A DNA stretch of 64,000 bases from Rotaria sp. Silwood1 (taxonomy: Eukaryota > Rotifera > Eurotatoria > Philodinida > Philodinidae), in contig CAJNOP010000012.1 of the NCBI GenBank assembly GCA_905250075.1, positions 434,001 through 498,000 on the forward strand, given 5' to 3'. The position numbers and the translations under genes are program-made. The notes beneath the pieces are model-generated. The model was not told the origin of the DNA. It saw nothing but the letters and a program-made list of their open reading frames with translations, and did no database searches. Below, piece by piece: positions 11,704 through 24,448 of this stretch (position 1 is its first letter; each line of letters opens with the position of its first letter).

Positions 11704-14700
11704 TTCTTAAATGAGTCATTTCAGGCAAAACCCGATGTATTCATCTTTCATTTGAGTTAGGTTATTTGCAAGGGTTATTTTTCTTAGCAATATCTATTAA
11801 TATAGACATATGCAAAAATGTTGGCTATTTTATCGGATTATTAATGAAAAAGTAATTAGAAGATAACTCTCTAACTACACCGGGACAATATTTCTACAGA
11901 ATGTACTAGTTATTTTGCAAAAATGCTGTCTCAAGTTAGTTTTTTTCAACTAAAAAATACATGACATGAAAATCGATAAGTTTTTCTTGTCATGTCGCTA
12001 ATGCTCGTTTTTTTACTGATAATTCTTCTGAATAAAGGTCTCTAGCGTTCAAGTGTAAAATCTTGCATCATATTTTCCATTATATGAAACTTTAGAATAA
12101 TTATCGATTTTTATAGATGTATAATCAAATTATGTACTGGATCAAGTCTACTTCGCTTAGCTACTCTAAAATATTTAGGTGGAATCCTATCATATACATT
12201 TACTGGTTATTGTCCAATAATTTTCAATTGATTACGAAAAAATTCTTTGCTCAAATTTTTACATAATCAGCTCGGTTTAATAAAATAAGTATAAGATGAA
12301 TTATTTACTATTATTTATTTTGAGGAACGGAAAAAGCTAAAGCATTGGATTGTGACCAATATTCAAAGGACAATAATAATTAAGATTGTTTTTCTATGAT
12401 TTTAGTCACAGATCAATTAAAATATTACTGTGCTTTACACGATTAACATTTTCTCCGTACTCAGATGCTCTTGATTACCGATTAGTAATTAGTAATTAAA
12501 AATTTACTAAAGATTAGATACCGTTCGAGTTTCACTCAACTCCGCCACATGGTGCCAAGCCTCGAATATCGATTAGTGGAAAAATCGGGATCAGACAAAA
12601 AAGACGGATAATGGTTTCTCTCAGAGAAGTAGTTTTTAGTCTGTTGAAATTAAATGTTTGTTTCCATCGTTACAGTGAGAAACATTAAATTTCGATCAAA
12701 TCATCAAAGTCAAAAGGTAGCCAGGCTGAAACTCGCTACTAAGAAAACTCTGCTAATACGAATCGGCATATATCTAACGAATAGTATCGATTGATTGTTT
12801 ATCTCTGACTCATTATCTATCATCAGCTATATCCAAAATTGTAATAGATAAAATCACTTGTTCCTAAGTATTGACAGTGACATTTTCGTGCCGATTTTAT
12901 TGAAGTACAAAACATGGCATTTATCTAGATCTTCAGAAGTTTATTTTTTAGGTTTCTGTCGACGTATACATCAAACGTTGTCATATTCTGTCACAATGAT
13001 CTCGACCACGAAAGCTCGGAAAATAACGACATTCGGTGCATACATCTGGGAAAGTATTAAAAAAAACTTGCAAAAGGTCAAGCCATTAATGGATAATCTT
13101 CATTAGAAACATGTTGATATCTGTTATTTGAGTTCTCTTAGCAATAAATTTCGCAATGGCTACTTTTTAGTTTCATTTTGACTTTGATTAGCTTTTTAAT
13201 AGAAACGTTCCCTTTTTGATTTACAATGATAAAAAAATACTGCAATTCCAGTAAAATGTAAATATCTTTTAAGGAATAGAGTTTTATGATAAATCAATTT
13301 TTTCGATAATTGACATTTGTATAGCTTCGCACCATGCTTCTCAGTCGATTGAAACTCGAATGTCATCTACTTTGTGGAGTTAAGTTCAATGCTTGCTCAA
13401 ATGACGTATTTGAAAGACGATATATTTAAATCAATCGATTAAATAATTGCGGTACAAATCAATAAACAACATGCCACATACCATCAATGATTGCTTTCTG
13501 TTGTGATAATGGTCTAATCATTCACCATTATTATTTTATGTAAATAGTATAACAAGAATACCTCATTATTGTTTAGAAATATATGTCATGTGAGTAATAA
13601 CAGAAGAGTTTGGCCTTTTATGACAGCAGATAGTATTAGCCGAGGTTGTCATAAAGAGCTAAGAACAGATAACTTGTTAATGGCTAAGAACTCAATAGAA
13701 GATATGAATATTGAAACAGTAGATAAATAGAATATATACAAAGAACAAGTGTTCTCAATGGAAGGCTTATTGAAGTTATAGACTAAGTTAAATGAAATAT
13801 TGATAGGCGATGTTCAGTTATTAGTATTTAAATGAATCTGAAAAATAATAAAATATATCTGAATTTATTTTATTTCTACAAAAATTTGAATTCGTTTCTA
13901 CACATAAGACGAAACCTTTTCAGTTGTTTCATTTCTATTTCAATGATTTTTTCGCCTGTCGTTAATAAACAGTGTTATAGTAAATACCTTAAAAGGATTT
14001 AATTTCATATTGATATTTGACTAGAATATTGAATTTTAAAATATGTCTGTTTTCCAGAGACTCCGACTTTTCGAAAAACTCATATTTTTCAAATTGAGGT
14101 GTGAAACTTTGTGCATATCGACAACTCAGCTAAATTAGCTTTTATAAAAAAATTGAGAAGTGTTAAACAAAGAATCTTTGAGATGTGAGCCTTTCAATGT
14201 GTAGACTCATTTCCATGAATCGTATAATACATTTTTTCAAAGCTTCAAAACTCGAAGAGACTTTGTTTAAAATCACTAAATTTTTAATGAAATTAGGCTA
14301 GTTGAGTTTTTTATAATCATAAAGTTTCTGGTTGGATTTTGAATATATGAGTTTTTCGAAAATCTGGGATCTTGAGAACTTAAACATATTAAAAATCCTA
14401 TAGCTTAGTCGAATATTACTAGGATCCAAAACCATTTTTAGACTATATATTAGAACATTATGTAGTATATTTATGCAAAGAAATCATTAAAACGGAAGGA
14501 GCAAGCTGAAGAAGTTCTCTTGTTAATAAGAACAAAGAAGCATCATCAATGCTATGATAGACGAAAATGATTGAGTAGTAATTCTGAATGCTAAATAAAA
14601 CTGTGTATAAAAAGCCTTTGTTTGAGTATTCTTGTTATTTACATAGCTATATATATATATATACAATGTAAAGAAAGATTAACGAAGTTTTTTCAGTATA

Positions 14701-14984
14701 TGTTGTTTTGAATACTAATCAAAAAAGGAACAAAAATAGCAATTAATCATTTTAATACGTAGTGAATAGATAGATGACGGAAGAATGTGTAAACGCTGTT
14801 AATCATTTATTGTTGAGACTTTTTTTCTTGTAAATGAATTACGTAAAATCGAAAAGACATTTCTTGTCTGAATTAAAATAAATTGATCTTCAATGGTTGA
14901 AGATGAATTTTTGAACGGAAATTATGTCGCATCATTTTAATGAGTTAATTTCCTAAATGTGAAAGAAAAAAAGCTCGAGAATAT
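11704..14984. other. Gene-poor intergenic stretch
   Basis: AT-rich sequence. The longest open frame (12858-13106, 82 codons) has no recognisable domain and no splice partner. A short TA microsatellite lies near 14646-14662. Nothing else could be supported. Confidence 0.5.
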
Positions 14985-15056
14985 GGGCCTGACCGGTGAT
15001 CGAAACCGGAACCTCGCGCACCCGAAGCGCGAATCATACCATTAGACCATCAGGCC
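14985..15056 (-). tRNA. tRNA-Pro (anticodon CGG)
   Basis: The minus strand folds as a complete 72 nt cloverleaf. The acceptor stem is GGCCTGA with TCAGGCC plus discriminator C; the D arm is GTCT/TGAT (loop AATGGTA pairs normally); the anticodon stem is CGCGC/GCGCG with loop TTCGGGT, giving anticodon CGG; the variable loop is AGGTT; the T arm is CCGGT/ACCGG with loop TTCGATC. The layout is position-for-position that of eukaryotic tRNA-Pro. There is no intron and no encoded CCA. The internal A and B boxes (TGGTCTAATGG and GGTTTCGATCA) should serve RNA polymerase III. It stands alone in a gene-poor region. Confidence 0.97.
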
Positions 15057-17758
15057 ATTCATTGTTTATTATTTTATCAGACATATTCATTTGCTTCAGT
15101 TTGGCATAGATGAGGCCAAAGAAAATATCATGTGTGCTGGGTACTTTTGAAAGTCAAAACATGCTTGTTTTTAATAAGAAACATTCTATAATAAGAACTT
15201 TTCTCTCAGAAACACAAGTGTTCTCATTATTGAAAAATGAAGGAAAGACGATATGTTTATAATTTATCTTTTAACTATTTGTTGTTTTCAATTATATTGA
15301 TAATTGTTCCAGGCACGATAATGTATCATGTCTACTACAATTATTATTTGTAAACATCCGACACAAATAATCTTTATTCATTCATCCCAATAGATATAGT
15401 TTACGATACACAAAAAAATTAACCTGATTAAGTTTCAATTGTGCTTTTAATGTGTTCTTGTTCTCTTTTACTCATATAATAGCACTAAAGTTTGCTTCTA
15501 ACAAAATATGACAGTTTCAGTGTTCCGTAAGAAATATTGTATCGTATAGGATGTAAGTGAAAAAAAGAACATAGAAGATTTATGATTATTTGTCATATGG
15601 TGAAAAATTGATCCAAATAATAAATTATATAACATAATGTTTTCAACAGAAAAAGAAATCAATACTAGAGAAGCGATTCATCATGGACTAGAAATTTTCT
15701 GCAATGATGTATTTCTATTCGTGGAAGTTGTCCATGTGGTATTGTTATATTCTTTTGTTTATAAGAATAGCTGAGATCAAAACATTACAAGATGAAAAGA
15801 TATTCTCCAGTAAATATATCTTTTTTTTTTAGCTGGTCTTTTGATGAGGTAATTATTTCTATAATAAGCAACACAAACAGTAAGTATTTATTGTAAATAA
15901 GTCAGATGTTCGGTTACAGACATATAGTATGTGCACAATTGTAGCAATCATGTGATTGCAGAAAAATGACGCAAATTAGAGATGGGGTATTTTCCCTTAT
16001 TTTTTGGTATATAATATTAGTTGAAAAAATTAATTTATTCTCAAGGAAATCAATCAGTTTCATATAAAAGTGAAAATATTCTAACCTTTATTTGAAATCA
16101 TTTATACTTTTTCTTGATCTGAAAAAAGAACATCCATTCAAAATCTGACATCATGCTATTATCACAGCTGGAAGTCTTTATCAGATATTCTTCGTGCCTG
16201 ATAGAATGTAGGAAAATATTATAGCTCATGATTAATGTTGTAAATAATATATTAATAATATATATATATATATATATGCAATGTCATATAGGATTCCTGA
16301 TGTGAATCAGTGATCTTCTTTATAATCTTGATTATTCTAAATATAGCATCGAATATATCATTAATAAAAGAAAGTTCAACAGACTTATACTTTTATTAAT
16401 AAGAAGCAAATATAGAAGTTATTGAATACTTGTTGTTTTCAAAAAGGAATTACTCAGAAAATTATATAGGATTTTCACACAACAAGGATATATTTATAAA
16501 AAAAGAAAGATTCTTGTTTTTCATTTTTGTATCGTGTTACCAGAACAATTTGTCGATCATCATCATTCATCTTTGTTTAGCATGACAAGTCAGTGTAATT
16601 GTAGTTCACTTTCTTCTTTTTCTTCTATCAGTCTCTTTTTTTCTCTTTCGTTCTTTTTCTCCTCGTTCGATGGAGTCCTTATAAAGAAAGATAGATATAA
16701 TTGTTCTATCTAGGACATCTTCCGTATGCATCTACGTCCCGTCTTCAATCGCTTACGCTTCCCAAAGAAGAACCAGTCAACATAGTTAGAGAAAGAAAGC
16801 ATGTACGAGAAAGAAAGAACAGGATTTTTATTCGGAAGCGACAGACAGCACGTTTTTCTTATTCTATTCTATTCACGCCGCTATCTATATAGTATAAAAG
16901 AGGACATTAAAAAAATGACAGAATTATCTCTCGATCAAATATCTTGTCATTATGATCATTGTTAAAAATTTTACTACGTGCTATCGCATACATATATATA
17001 TATATTCCATGCTATTACTATTCATTATTTTCTATGCCAACCAAACGAATAAATTTATGTATTGTTCATGACGCAATCAAGCTTTTATTATAGCTAATGT
17101 GTACGAGTAACAAATGTTTTAGAAAAATAGAAACAATTTTATGTATGTAAATGAAACAGAATATTTAAGAAGTATAAAAAAAAAATATAAGAATGAAAAT
17201 AGAATACTATACATGAATGAAAGGTAAGCTGCCTTTTCTAATCTTTCCTCATATTATTAATAAAAAATTAAGTAACGTTAATCCTAGTATTATTTTTCTT
17301 GCTTTTAATAATTTGTTTTTATAATCATCATTATCATAATAATAATAAAAACAAAAGAATTTAGATCTTAGCAGATTTATTATTCGATCAAAATGTTTGC
17401 CAGTTGTTACAAAATCAATATGACATTGTGTTGACAGCTGAGATTGATTTTTTTTTTGTTCTTTGTTGTTTCTCAAACCATATACGTCAACAAACTAAAA
17501 CCATCAAGGGAAATAATTATTTATTGATTGACTTTCTAATATCTTTGATAATATCAATATAGGATATTCGGAAATGTCAATTATTATTTGATTCTATATC
17601 TAATTGAGTTATTAGTTTTCTTTGTTTCTTTCGAGATATAGTTTTTTTTTATTCTATTTTCTAGAAATCCGATGATGGTAATGAAGCGTCGAAAGAAATT
17701 CTTTCTAAAAAACAACATTCATTCAACATTATTGTCGTTTACAATACGACATTATTAA
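15057..17758. other. Intergenic; microsatellites, no gene seen
   Basis: AT-rich sequence with an (AT)n run at about 16258-16277 and another near 16990-17004. A 63-codon open frame at 16701-16892 shows no motif. The segment next to 17759 should contain the fucosyltransferase promoter and 5' UTR. Confidence 0.5.
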
Positions 17759-19216
17759 ATGTATTTACGTATATCTCGTTTACGTTTCGTACTTGTACGA
17801 TGTTTTTTTTTATTAATTACATTATTATTTCTATTAGAAATTAAAATATTTTTTAAACATGATAATACATTGAAGAAAAGTCCAATGGAAATATTATATT
17901 GGGAAAAACTATGTAAACAAGATCAATTATTAACAAATGAACAACGAATTGAACAATTAGAATTAGTTGAAAAACAAAGAAAGAAAAATGAACTTAATTG
18001 GACAAATATATTTGATGATATTTATAGAAGAAAAATTGAAAAAATTGATCAAAGAGACATGAAAAATGTATATAAATATAGAGTAATAGAAAATATACAA
18101 AATACTTCACAAGCAACATATGAAATATTCGAAGAAACTCCTGTAAGAATTTTTTTTTTCTATAAAAATCAAATTATTCTTCTTCTACAGGTTTTTCAAC
18201 GGCCCAAATTTTGTTCATCAACACATATTTTTCATCCACAATGTCCATATAAAAATTGTCTATGGAATTGTAAGAAACCTCCAATTAATTATGAAAATAT
18301 CCGTCGAGCCAATATTTTTCATCATGTTGATATAAAGGTTGAAGATATGCATGAAAAACAAAAACATCGTTCTCATAATGATATATGGATATTATGGATA
18401 GATGAAGCTAATCGTCAAATAGAGCATTTAAATGAATATAAATTTAATTGGACATTAAGTTTTCGACAAGATTCCGAAATATCTATTGGTACATACGGAT
18501 TAATAATTCGTAATGATGATGATAATAAAAATATTTATTTCAAATATAAGTCAGATTTAATACTTTCATCAGATTTTCTTTATATTTTAACAAATCATAG
18601 TATTTTAATAACGAATTCTATATTAGAAAATTATATTTTAACTAATTATCGTTATCGTTTTAAACATGCTTTATGGTTTGTATCGAATTGTGAACCAAAA
18701 CAACGTCTTAAATATTATGAACAACTAAAAAATTATTTTCCTATACACGCCTATGGTGCATGTATAAATAATGAAAAAAATATATGTAATAAAAATGATC
18801 AATGTGAAGTCGAACAATTTCGTTTAGCACTTTTTTATTTAGCATTTGAATCTCAAAGCTGTACAGATTATATTACAGAAAAATTTTGGCGTGCACTACA
18901 TTATGGAATGATTCCGATTGTATTTGGACCACGAAAACAATCATATTTAGATTTAGGTATACCGGAATCAGCTTTTATACATGTTGAAGATTTTAAATCG
19001 GCTAAACAATTAGGTAAATATTTACATAGGATTGCAAATGATTATTTTCTTTATCGAAATTATTTTCAATGGATAAATCAATATCAAATTTTTTATCAAA
19101 CATATGATCTTGAACCAATACGTATGTGTGAATTATGTATGAGACTTAATATACAAGATAAAAATGAACATCGATTTTATACAAATATTCATCAATGGCA
19201 TCGAAATGAATGTTAA
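17759..19216 (+). CDS. GT10 alpha-1,3-fucosyltransferase, type II membrane protein
   Basis: Golgi enzyme transferring fucose from GDP-fucose to N-acetylglucosamine-containing glycans (family knowledge). The start at 17759 gives a short basic cytosolic tail, then a signal anchor (VLVRCFFLLITLLFLLEI, residues about 11-29), a stem, and a C-terminal catalytic domain. The family hallmark is visible around residues 345-430 of the open frame: FVSNCEPKQRLKYYEQL, GACINN, then FYLAFESQSCTDYITEKFWR, LHYGMIPIVFGP and ESAFIHVEDF. A probable intron at 18143-18190 (48 nt, GTAAGA...CTACAG) is a multiple of three without stops, so the unspliced frame stays open; splicing gives 469 instead of 485 residues and replaces a Phe/Ile/Leu-rich stretch. 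Stop TAA at 19214-19216. The acceptor fucose linkage cannot be told from sequence alone. Confidence 0.93.
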   Translation: MYLRISRLRFVLVRCFFLLITLLFLLEIKIFFKHDNTLKKSPMEILYWEKLCKQDQLLTNEQRIEQLELVEKQRKKNELNWTNIFDDIYRRKIEKIDQRDMKNVYKYRVIENIQNTSQATYEIFEETPVRIFFFYKNQIILLLQVFQRPKFCSSTHIFHPQCPYKNCLWNCKKPPINYENIRRANIFHHVDIKVEDMHEKQKHRSHNDIWILWIDEANRQIEHLNEYKFNWTLSFRQDSEISIGTYGLIIRNDDDNKNIYFKYKSDLILSSDFLYILTNHSILITNSILENYILTNYRYRFKHALWFVSNCEPKQRLKYYEQLKNYFPIHAYGACINNEKNICNKNDQCEVEQFRLALFYLAFESQSCTDYITEKFWRALHYGMIPIVFGPRKQSYLDLGIPESAFIHVEDFKSAKQLGKYLHRIANDYFLYRNYFQWINQYQIFYQTYDLEPIRMCELCMRLNIQDKNEHRFYTNIHQWHRNEC

Positions 19217-20246
19217 AAAAATAACAAAAGACTATATGTTTTTTAGCTTTTATTATAAATATAAAATGTTTATTCAATAAATAAATGAAAGATGATTTTT
19301 TTTTTCTCTTCGAATTACTTGAGTCTGAATCTTTTGATTTGATTCATGACCTTGATGTTACTGTGAAAAAAAAATGATTATCTTGAAAGTTTTTATTCAC
19401 AGCTAAAGAATGATATGACATTCAATATTCTTTTCTTTTTAACACAATCTATAGACAAATAATGGTAAGATGTAGGTCTTCATTATTTGTTCATATATAT
19501 AACTGAAGCTTTATTTGGTTACAGAGAATATTACTTTTTTTTCAGGTAATTTCATCGAGAGTTTTTACTATTGTTTGTCAATATTTTTAAGAGTAGAACT
19601 GTGTCATAAAACTAAATATATCGAAAGTTCATTCTTGAATTTATAATAACCAATAAAATTTCTTATCGTATTACAGTGGCAGTAAGAAGCAAAAATCTTC
19701 ATAAGTGTAATAGAGTCTATATATATATGAAATTCAATAGTTTCATTAAATGGTATATATTTTACTTTTGCTTGTTGCCATTGTTTACTTACTCTCTTGC
19801 TATGAAAACAAAGCCGAAGACGACTACCTCATCGTCTCACCAAGAAATAAAGAGTCAATTTACAAAAAAGAAAATCGGCTCTTGTGCAAAGCGTTCTTTG
19901 GTTGTCTCTCAAATGTTGATAGTAATGCTTCGGCTGTTACTTCTACAGTTGTTGTTATTGTAATACTCTTTCAATTAACAGAAACGAAAGAGTAACGAAC
20001 GAAGTAGAAACGTTTGAGGGTGTTGAAAAGTAACTTTGTCATCAAACCAATCCATAACGACCAGCATCATTGGTAACCAACTTGTAGTTCACATACATGT
20101 GTACATGGATGAAAATGCCTTTGTTTCTCATTTTTTCAGTTTTTTTTTCTCGTTTGCATATTTTGTTCGAACTTTTTCTTTTCATTCTTTATAATAGAAT
20201 TTCAATTTTTTCTTCACTTTGTCATTTTTTCAATAGACGTACAAAT
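19217..20246. other. Intergenic between fucosyltransferase and the next gene
   Basis: It contains the likely 3' UTR of the fucosyltransferase, with AATAAA-like signals near 19277, and the doubtful peptide ORF at 19750-19995. No other coding signal is seen. The segment before 20247 is T-rich and probably promoter plus 5' UTR. Confidence 0.5.
19750..19995 (+). CDS. Possible small secreted peptide precursor
   Basis: An 81-codon frame begins with a strong signal-peptide-like segment (MVYILLLLVAIVYLLSC), followed by an acidic and then basic region and a short cysteine loop, LLCKAFFGCLS, preceded by a single Arg (KKENR). The loop C-K-A-F-F-G-C has the CX5C spacing, and A, F and G positions, of crustacean cardioactive peptide (CFxxAFxGC style). 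However there is no amidation Gly after the second Cys and no dibasic site directly before the loop. The C-terminus is again hydrophobic, which would suit a membrane or GPI protein. Base composition is less AT-rich than the surroundings. A second frame (19676-19963) overlaps. Could be chance. Confidence 0.3.
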   Translation: MVYILLLLVAIVYLLSCYENKAEDDYLIVSPRNKESIYKKENRLLCKAFFGCLSNVDSNASAVTSTVVVIVILFQLTETKE

Positions 20247-22565
20247 ATGTCGTCTGTAATCTTTCAACCATTATTACATGATCCACTTGGATGGAAATCA
20301 TCAACTACAACATATGCTGATACCTTTAAATGGCGAAAATATCGATCAACTAGTAAAGATAAAAAGATTTCAGCATATGGTCAACAGTACCAAAGACAAC
20401 TGCGAAAACAACAAGAGCAACAAAAGTTACAACAAACAAATTCATGTTTGTCATCAACAACAAATGAAGAACAAATAATTCAACGGGTTATTCCAACGAA
20501 AAAAAATGAAGAAAATCGAGAAGTAACACCTATATCTTATCGCTGTTCATCATCAAAAACAGCACCTACTATTATTGAAGACCATTCGGTTCCTATTGTT
20601 GAAAATAAACAACGATCTGCTTCAACTAATAGGGTCAGTCGATTCATTATGTCGATAATATTTAATATAAGGGTATTATGCTTTTTCAGGAAGCCACCTA
20701 TGGTTCAAGAGCCTCACAGCGTTCGCAAACAGCACTAGCTGCTGCCGAAGGTAAAGAGGGTTTTTTTAAGTGCTCAACAAAAATTCTATTACAATACATT
20801 TTAAAGTCTTGTTTTGTTCTTTTGAGATGTAATCTTAAGTTCACCTTAAAATGATTTAATTAAAAACAGAAAAATACTAATTTTTAAGCAAGAAAATTTT
20901 AATAATTCAAAAAGAAAGAGAAAAAAAAGAAGAAGAATTTCAAGTACAACCACTACTTCATTTTTATTTTCTCTCAAAATTTACTTATACTCTTATGTTT
21001 CAATCACAACGAAATATTTGTTTACTATCTTATAACTTTAACTAAACATTTAGACATGCAGATAAAATTCAAGTTTTGAAGAAAAAAATTATTAATTAAA
21101 TTAGCCTATGAGAAAGACTTTTAGAATGAATCGGTAGTGTTTCTTTTTCGCTCTTTGCTTAAAAATAGTAATAATACTGCCAGAGAAACCTTAACAATAC
21201 TTATGATGCTTGAAAATGATATTTATTTCAACATATGTTTTTGAAGAAATATGTCGTCCAGCAACATCATTGGAAGCTCGACGATCTCCTAAAGAAGAAA
21301 AAGAAAAGGTTATTACTGATCCAAATAATGACAATAGTCGACATTGGCTTACTTATCCAAATCCGAAAACACCTCAATATTTAATTGATATCAAACAACG
21401 TTTGGGACAATTAAAAATTCCTTCAAAACTTGCTCGACCAACATCAGCAACAAATTTATCTGGTGACCGACAACAAAAAACATGTTTACCAATTCAACGA
21501 TCAGAAACTTCGATCTCACAACGTCAACAACAAAAATCTGCTGATCAACAACATTTTCTTGATTTTAATCTTCCAGAAACACCAAATGAATTACGTGCTG
21601 CACGTCATCGTCTTGAAAAACATCGATACAATCCTTCGATTGATAATTATCCACCACGTCCACAAACATGTCCAGCGCAGACAAGTGATATTTCAAAACC
21701 ATTAACATCATCTATTATTGTGGAATCGAAAGATGAACAATTACCACCTATACAAACAACACAAATAACAGATAATGCATGGACTAATGATGAAGAAAAT
21801 AAAACAGAAGAAAATGAAGCATCATCAATTATGATACAACCAGTTGATGTAGATGATTTACCAAATGAATATGTTGAAGCACTTGAAACTGCTAATATAG
21901 CACAAGAAGAATATTTAAAAAATTTAAAGGCTAATGGTGAAAAAAAACCTGATAGCTTTGTTTATCGTCTTCCATCAGTGTCATCTGAGAATAAAAATGA
22001 TTCATTTGTAAGTGAAATCACCTTAACATAATTCATATATTTCATCTAAAATAGATTGCCTATCGTTCTCAACAACAATCAACAACACCAACCAATAATA
22101 ATTTAATACGAGGCAATGATTTTGGTACTTGGGTTCGAAATGCTACGGATAAAGGTAATTAAGATACATTTCGAAAAATAAAATTTCAACAATAAATTAT
22201 TTCATAGAACGTGAATCCGCAATGAAAATTTTACATGAAGTTTTAAATCAACCAGTTATGGGTTATGATATTCCAACAAAACAACAAACTCTATTTAAAC
22301 AAGCACCAACACCTACGCCTGTTCGTTCACTTTCAGCAACAAGAAAATTAGGTCGTACTCGTACACATCAACGTATTCCATGTGAAATATGTGAAAAACA
22401 ACTTATTAAACGTCATTTATGGGATTTAAGTCGGTAAGAATTTCTATTTATTTAGGTTTTTTTTTCGTATTAAAAGCCAAATTTTCTCATAGATCAGACA
22501 CATTGACTTGTCCTCATCAAACTCAGATGATAAAAGCACCAATAATTCAAGTTCGAGCATCATAA
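20247..22565 (+). CDS. Unrecognised Gln-rich protein with a C-terminal Cys/His cluster, six exons
   Basis: Exons 20247-20633, 20690-20750, 21247-22007, 22055-22154, 22208-22433 and 22493-22565 join in phase and give 535 residues ending at TAA 22563-22565. I do not recognise the family. The N-terminus (MSSVIFQPLLHDPLGWKSS) is followed by a Gln-rich helical-looking stretch (QRQLRKQQEQQKLQQ), then low-complexity Ser/Thr/Pro-rich sequence with short ordered islands such as RHWLTYPNPKTPQYLIDI and TPNELRAARHRLEKHRYNP. The C-terminus has CEICEKQLIKRHLWDLSRSD followed by LTCPHQ, a possible small zinc-binding cluster. Exon 3 start (acceptor 21246, after a 496 nt intron) is the least certain join. No signal peptide or membrane segment; likely cytosolic or nuclear. 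Confidence 0.75.
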
Positions 22566-22749
22566 CAAAAGTTTGAATCTACAGTATTTTATTAATAATA
22601 AGTCTTTTATTTAATCTAGGTATCGTTTGTCTACAATCGATATATAATTCGTGAAAAACCAAAAAAAAACAAAAACAAATATATACATTTTATACTCTTT
22701 TTTTTTTTTCTTTTTTTTTCGGGGGAATATAATATCTACGTAATTATAA

Positions 22750-24045
22750 TTATTTTTGTAAAAAAAAGAAAGATAACATTGTTAATGACAATATATTATG
22801 ATGAAATATTTGTATTGATGAAGTTGAGGAATTTTTTATGATTGGAGCATGATTTGTTGTTGCTATTGTTGTTTGAAAAATATCTCGCAATCGACGACGA
22901 CCAAGAAGACGACGTCGTAATTGATTACAATTAATTAAGAAACCACGTGTATGATTTATTGAAAATCGTCGAATTTTATGTTCATCACTTGTCAAAATAT
23001 ATAAAGTCATATTATTACGTCGACTTTGACCACCAATACGGAATTGTGGATTGATATTTATTGTTGAATCTGGTTGAGTAATAATTGTTGTTATTAATGT
23101 TGAAGTAAATGAAGAAGTAATAGTTGTTGCTCTCGTTGTAGTTGCTGTAAAAGTTGTAGATGTAGTAGACATAGTAGTTCGCATTGTTGCTTCCGCTGTA
23201 ATGAATAAAGTTGTTAATGGTAATTGTGTTGTTATATCTATTGAAGTCGATTGAGTACTATAACGAGTACGTCTTGTTCGTTGTTTTATTGTTGATGTAT
23301 AAGCAATTGCTTCATTTTCTGGTTCACCTGGTTGGAATAGTTTTGCTACAGCTAATTTATTTTTATATGGACGACGTTTTGATAGAAGAACATGAATATC
23401 TTTTGAAAGCTTAAATATGGATGAAGATAAATAATTTGAGAAATCAAGAATTTTAGATATTACTAACTTGTCCGAAAGAAAAACCAGTTGTCAATTGATA
23501 GTGTGTAAATGGTAATACTTGAAGTTGTTCAGTTGTTTCGGATTCTGGCATTATCATTGTTGTTATATCATTCTCAAAAGAATCACCTAGATCAAATATA
23601 CGATGTTTTCTTGTTGTCATAAAAAATGGTATTGTTGTTTTCCAATATTTTTGTGAAAATAATCTTGAATATTTCCATTTCCATGCTTTTGTAGTCGATG
23701 TTGTTCTTGGCATATGAGGTGATTTCGACGGTTTACAATCCACCTAGAAAAATTTCTTTGAAATATTTTTATTTAAAATTCTATATCAATACTTACTAAA
23801 CTTGATGTTTCACATTTTCTTAATGTTGCATCAAATTCAGTTCCAGCTGGACAAACACGTTTTACTGCATGCATATAAACAGTATTAACGTAAATACAAT
23901 GCCAATAACGTCGACAATCATCAGCATCATATATCGGATGATATGAATCATCTTCATAACCTGTACAATCAAATGTATCTTCACCATGAATAATTAAAAT
24001 AAGAACGAATAAAATTTGTAGAAAAATTACGATTGATACTGGCAT
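22750..24045 (-). CDS. Secreted protein with one peritrophin-A (CBM14) chitin-binding domain
   Basis: Exons 24045-23797, 23743-23468 and 23409-22750 join in phase 0 and give 394 residues. Residues 1-21 form a signal peptide (MPVSIVIFLQILFVLILIIHG). Residues about 25-86 match the chitin-binding type 2 pattern with six cysteines: DCTGYEDD, DADDCRRYWHC, VCPAGTEFDATLRKC and, across the first intron, VDCKP. This domain binds chitin in peritrophic membranes and cuticles. The remainder has no second domain; residues about 250-285 are a Thr/Ser-rich stretch (MSTTSTTFTATTTRATTIT) that looks mucin-like and O-glycosylated, followed by basic sequence (RRRLLGRRRLRD). Stop TAA is next to 22750. The acceptor of exon 3 (TTTAAG) is weak and is the main uncertainty. 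Confidence 0.82.
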
Positions 24046-24448
24046 TTTATGAACAGAAAAACTAAAACAAATTATATGATTAGTTGCATAAATATAATTG
24101 AAGCTACATCAATTGAACATACATACATGTATAATAAGGACAAGAAAAAGAGACATCGATCATCATCATCATCAATAAGTTGACAAACATTTTCTCTCGT
24201 TCCCTTCTGTCTGTGTGTACTTACATGCTTAAAGTAAAAAGAGGGATCAACTCAAGTATCCTAATTTTATGTAATCAATCGCGTTAAATATCTAAAGTTA
24301 ATGTAAGTAAAGAATAGCTATTAAGCTTTGAAAATGACATCATTTATTTGAACATAATACTTTCTATTGTCCAAAAATATAAAATAAAACTTTTTTATTT
24401 TTTATTTTTTATAGGAAAATAAAAAAGAAAGACATCAGTATGCATTGA
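24046..24448. other. Short intergenic spacer
   Basis: It lies between the 5' end of the chitin-binding protein gene and the 3' end of the next minus-strand gene. No gene seen; probably promoter of the former and 3' UTR of the latter. Confidence 0.5.

Noticed and set aside
12858-13106. 82-codon plus-strand ORF
   Set aside because: No motif, no splice partner and no typical codon pattern in a gene-poor region.
23211-23414. Plus-strand hydrophobic ORF
   Set aside because: Antisense shadow of exon 3 of the chitin-binding protein gene.
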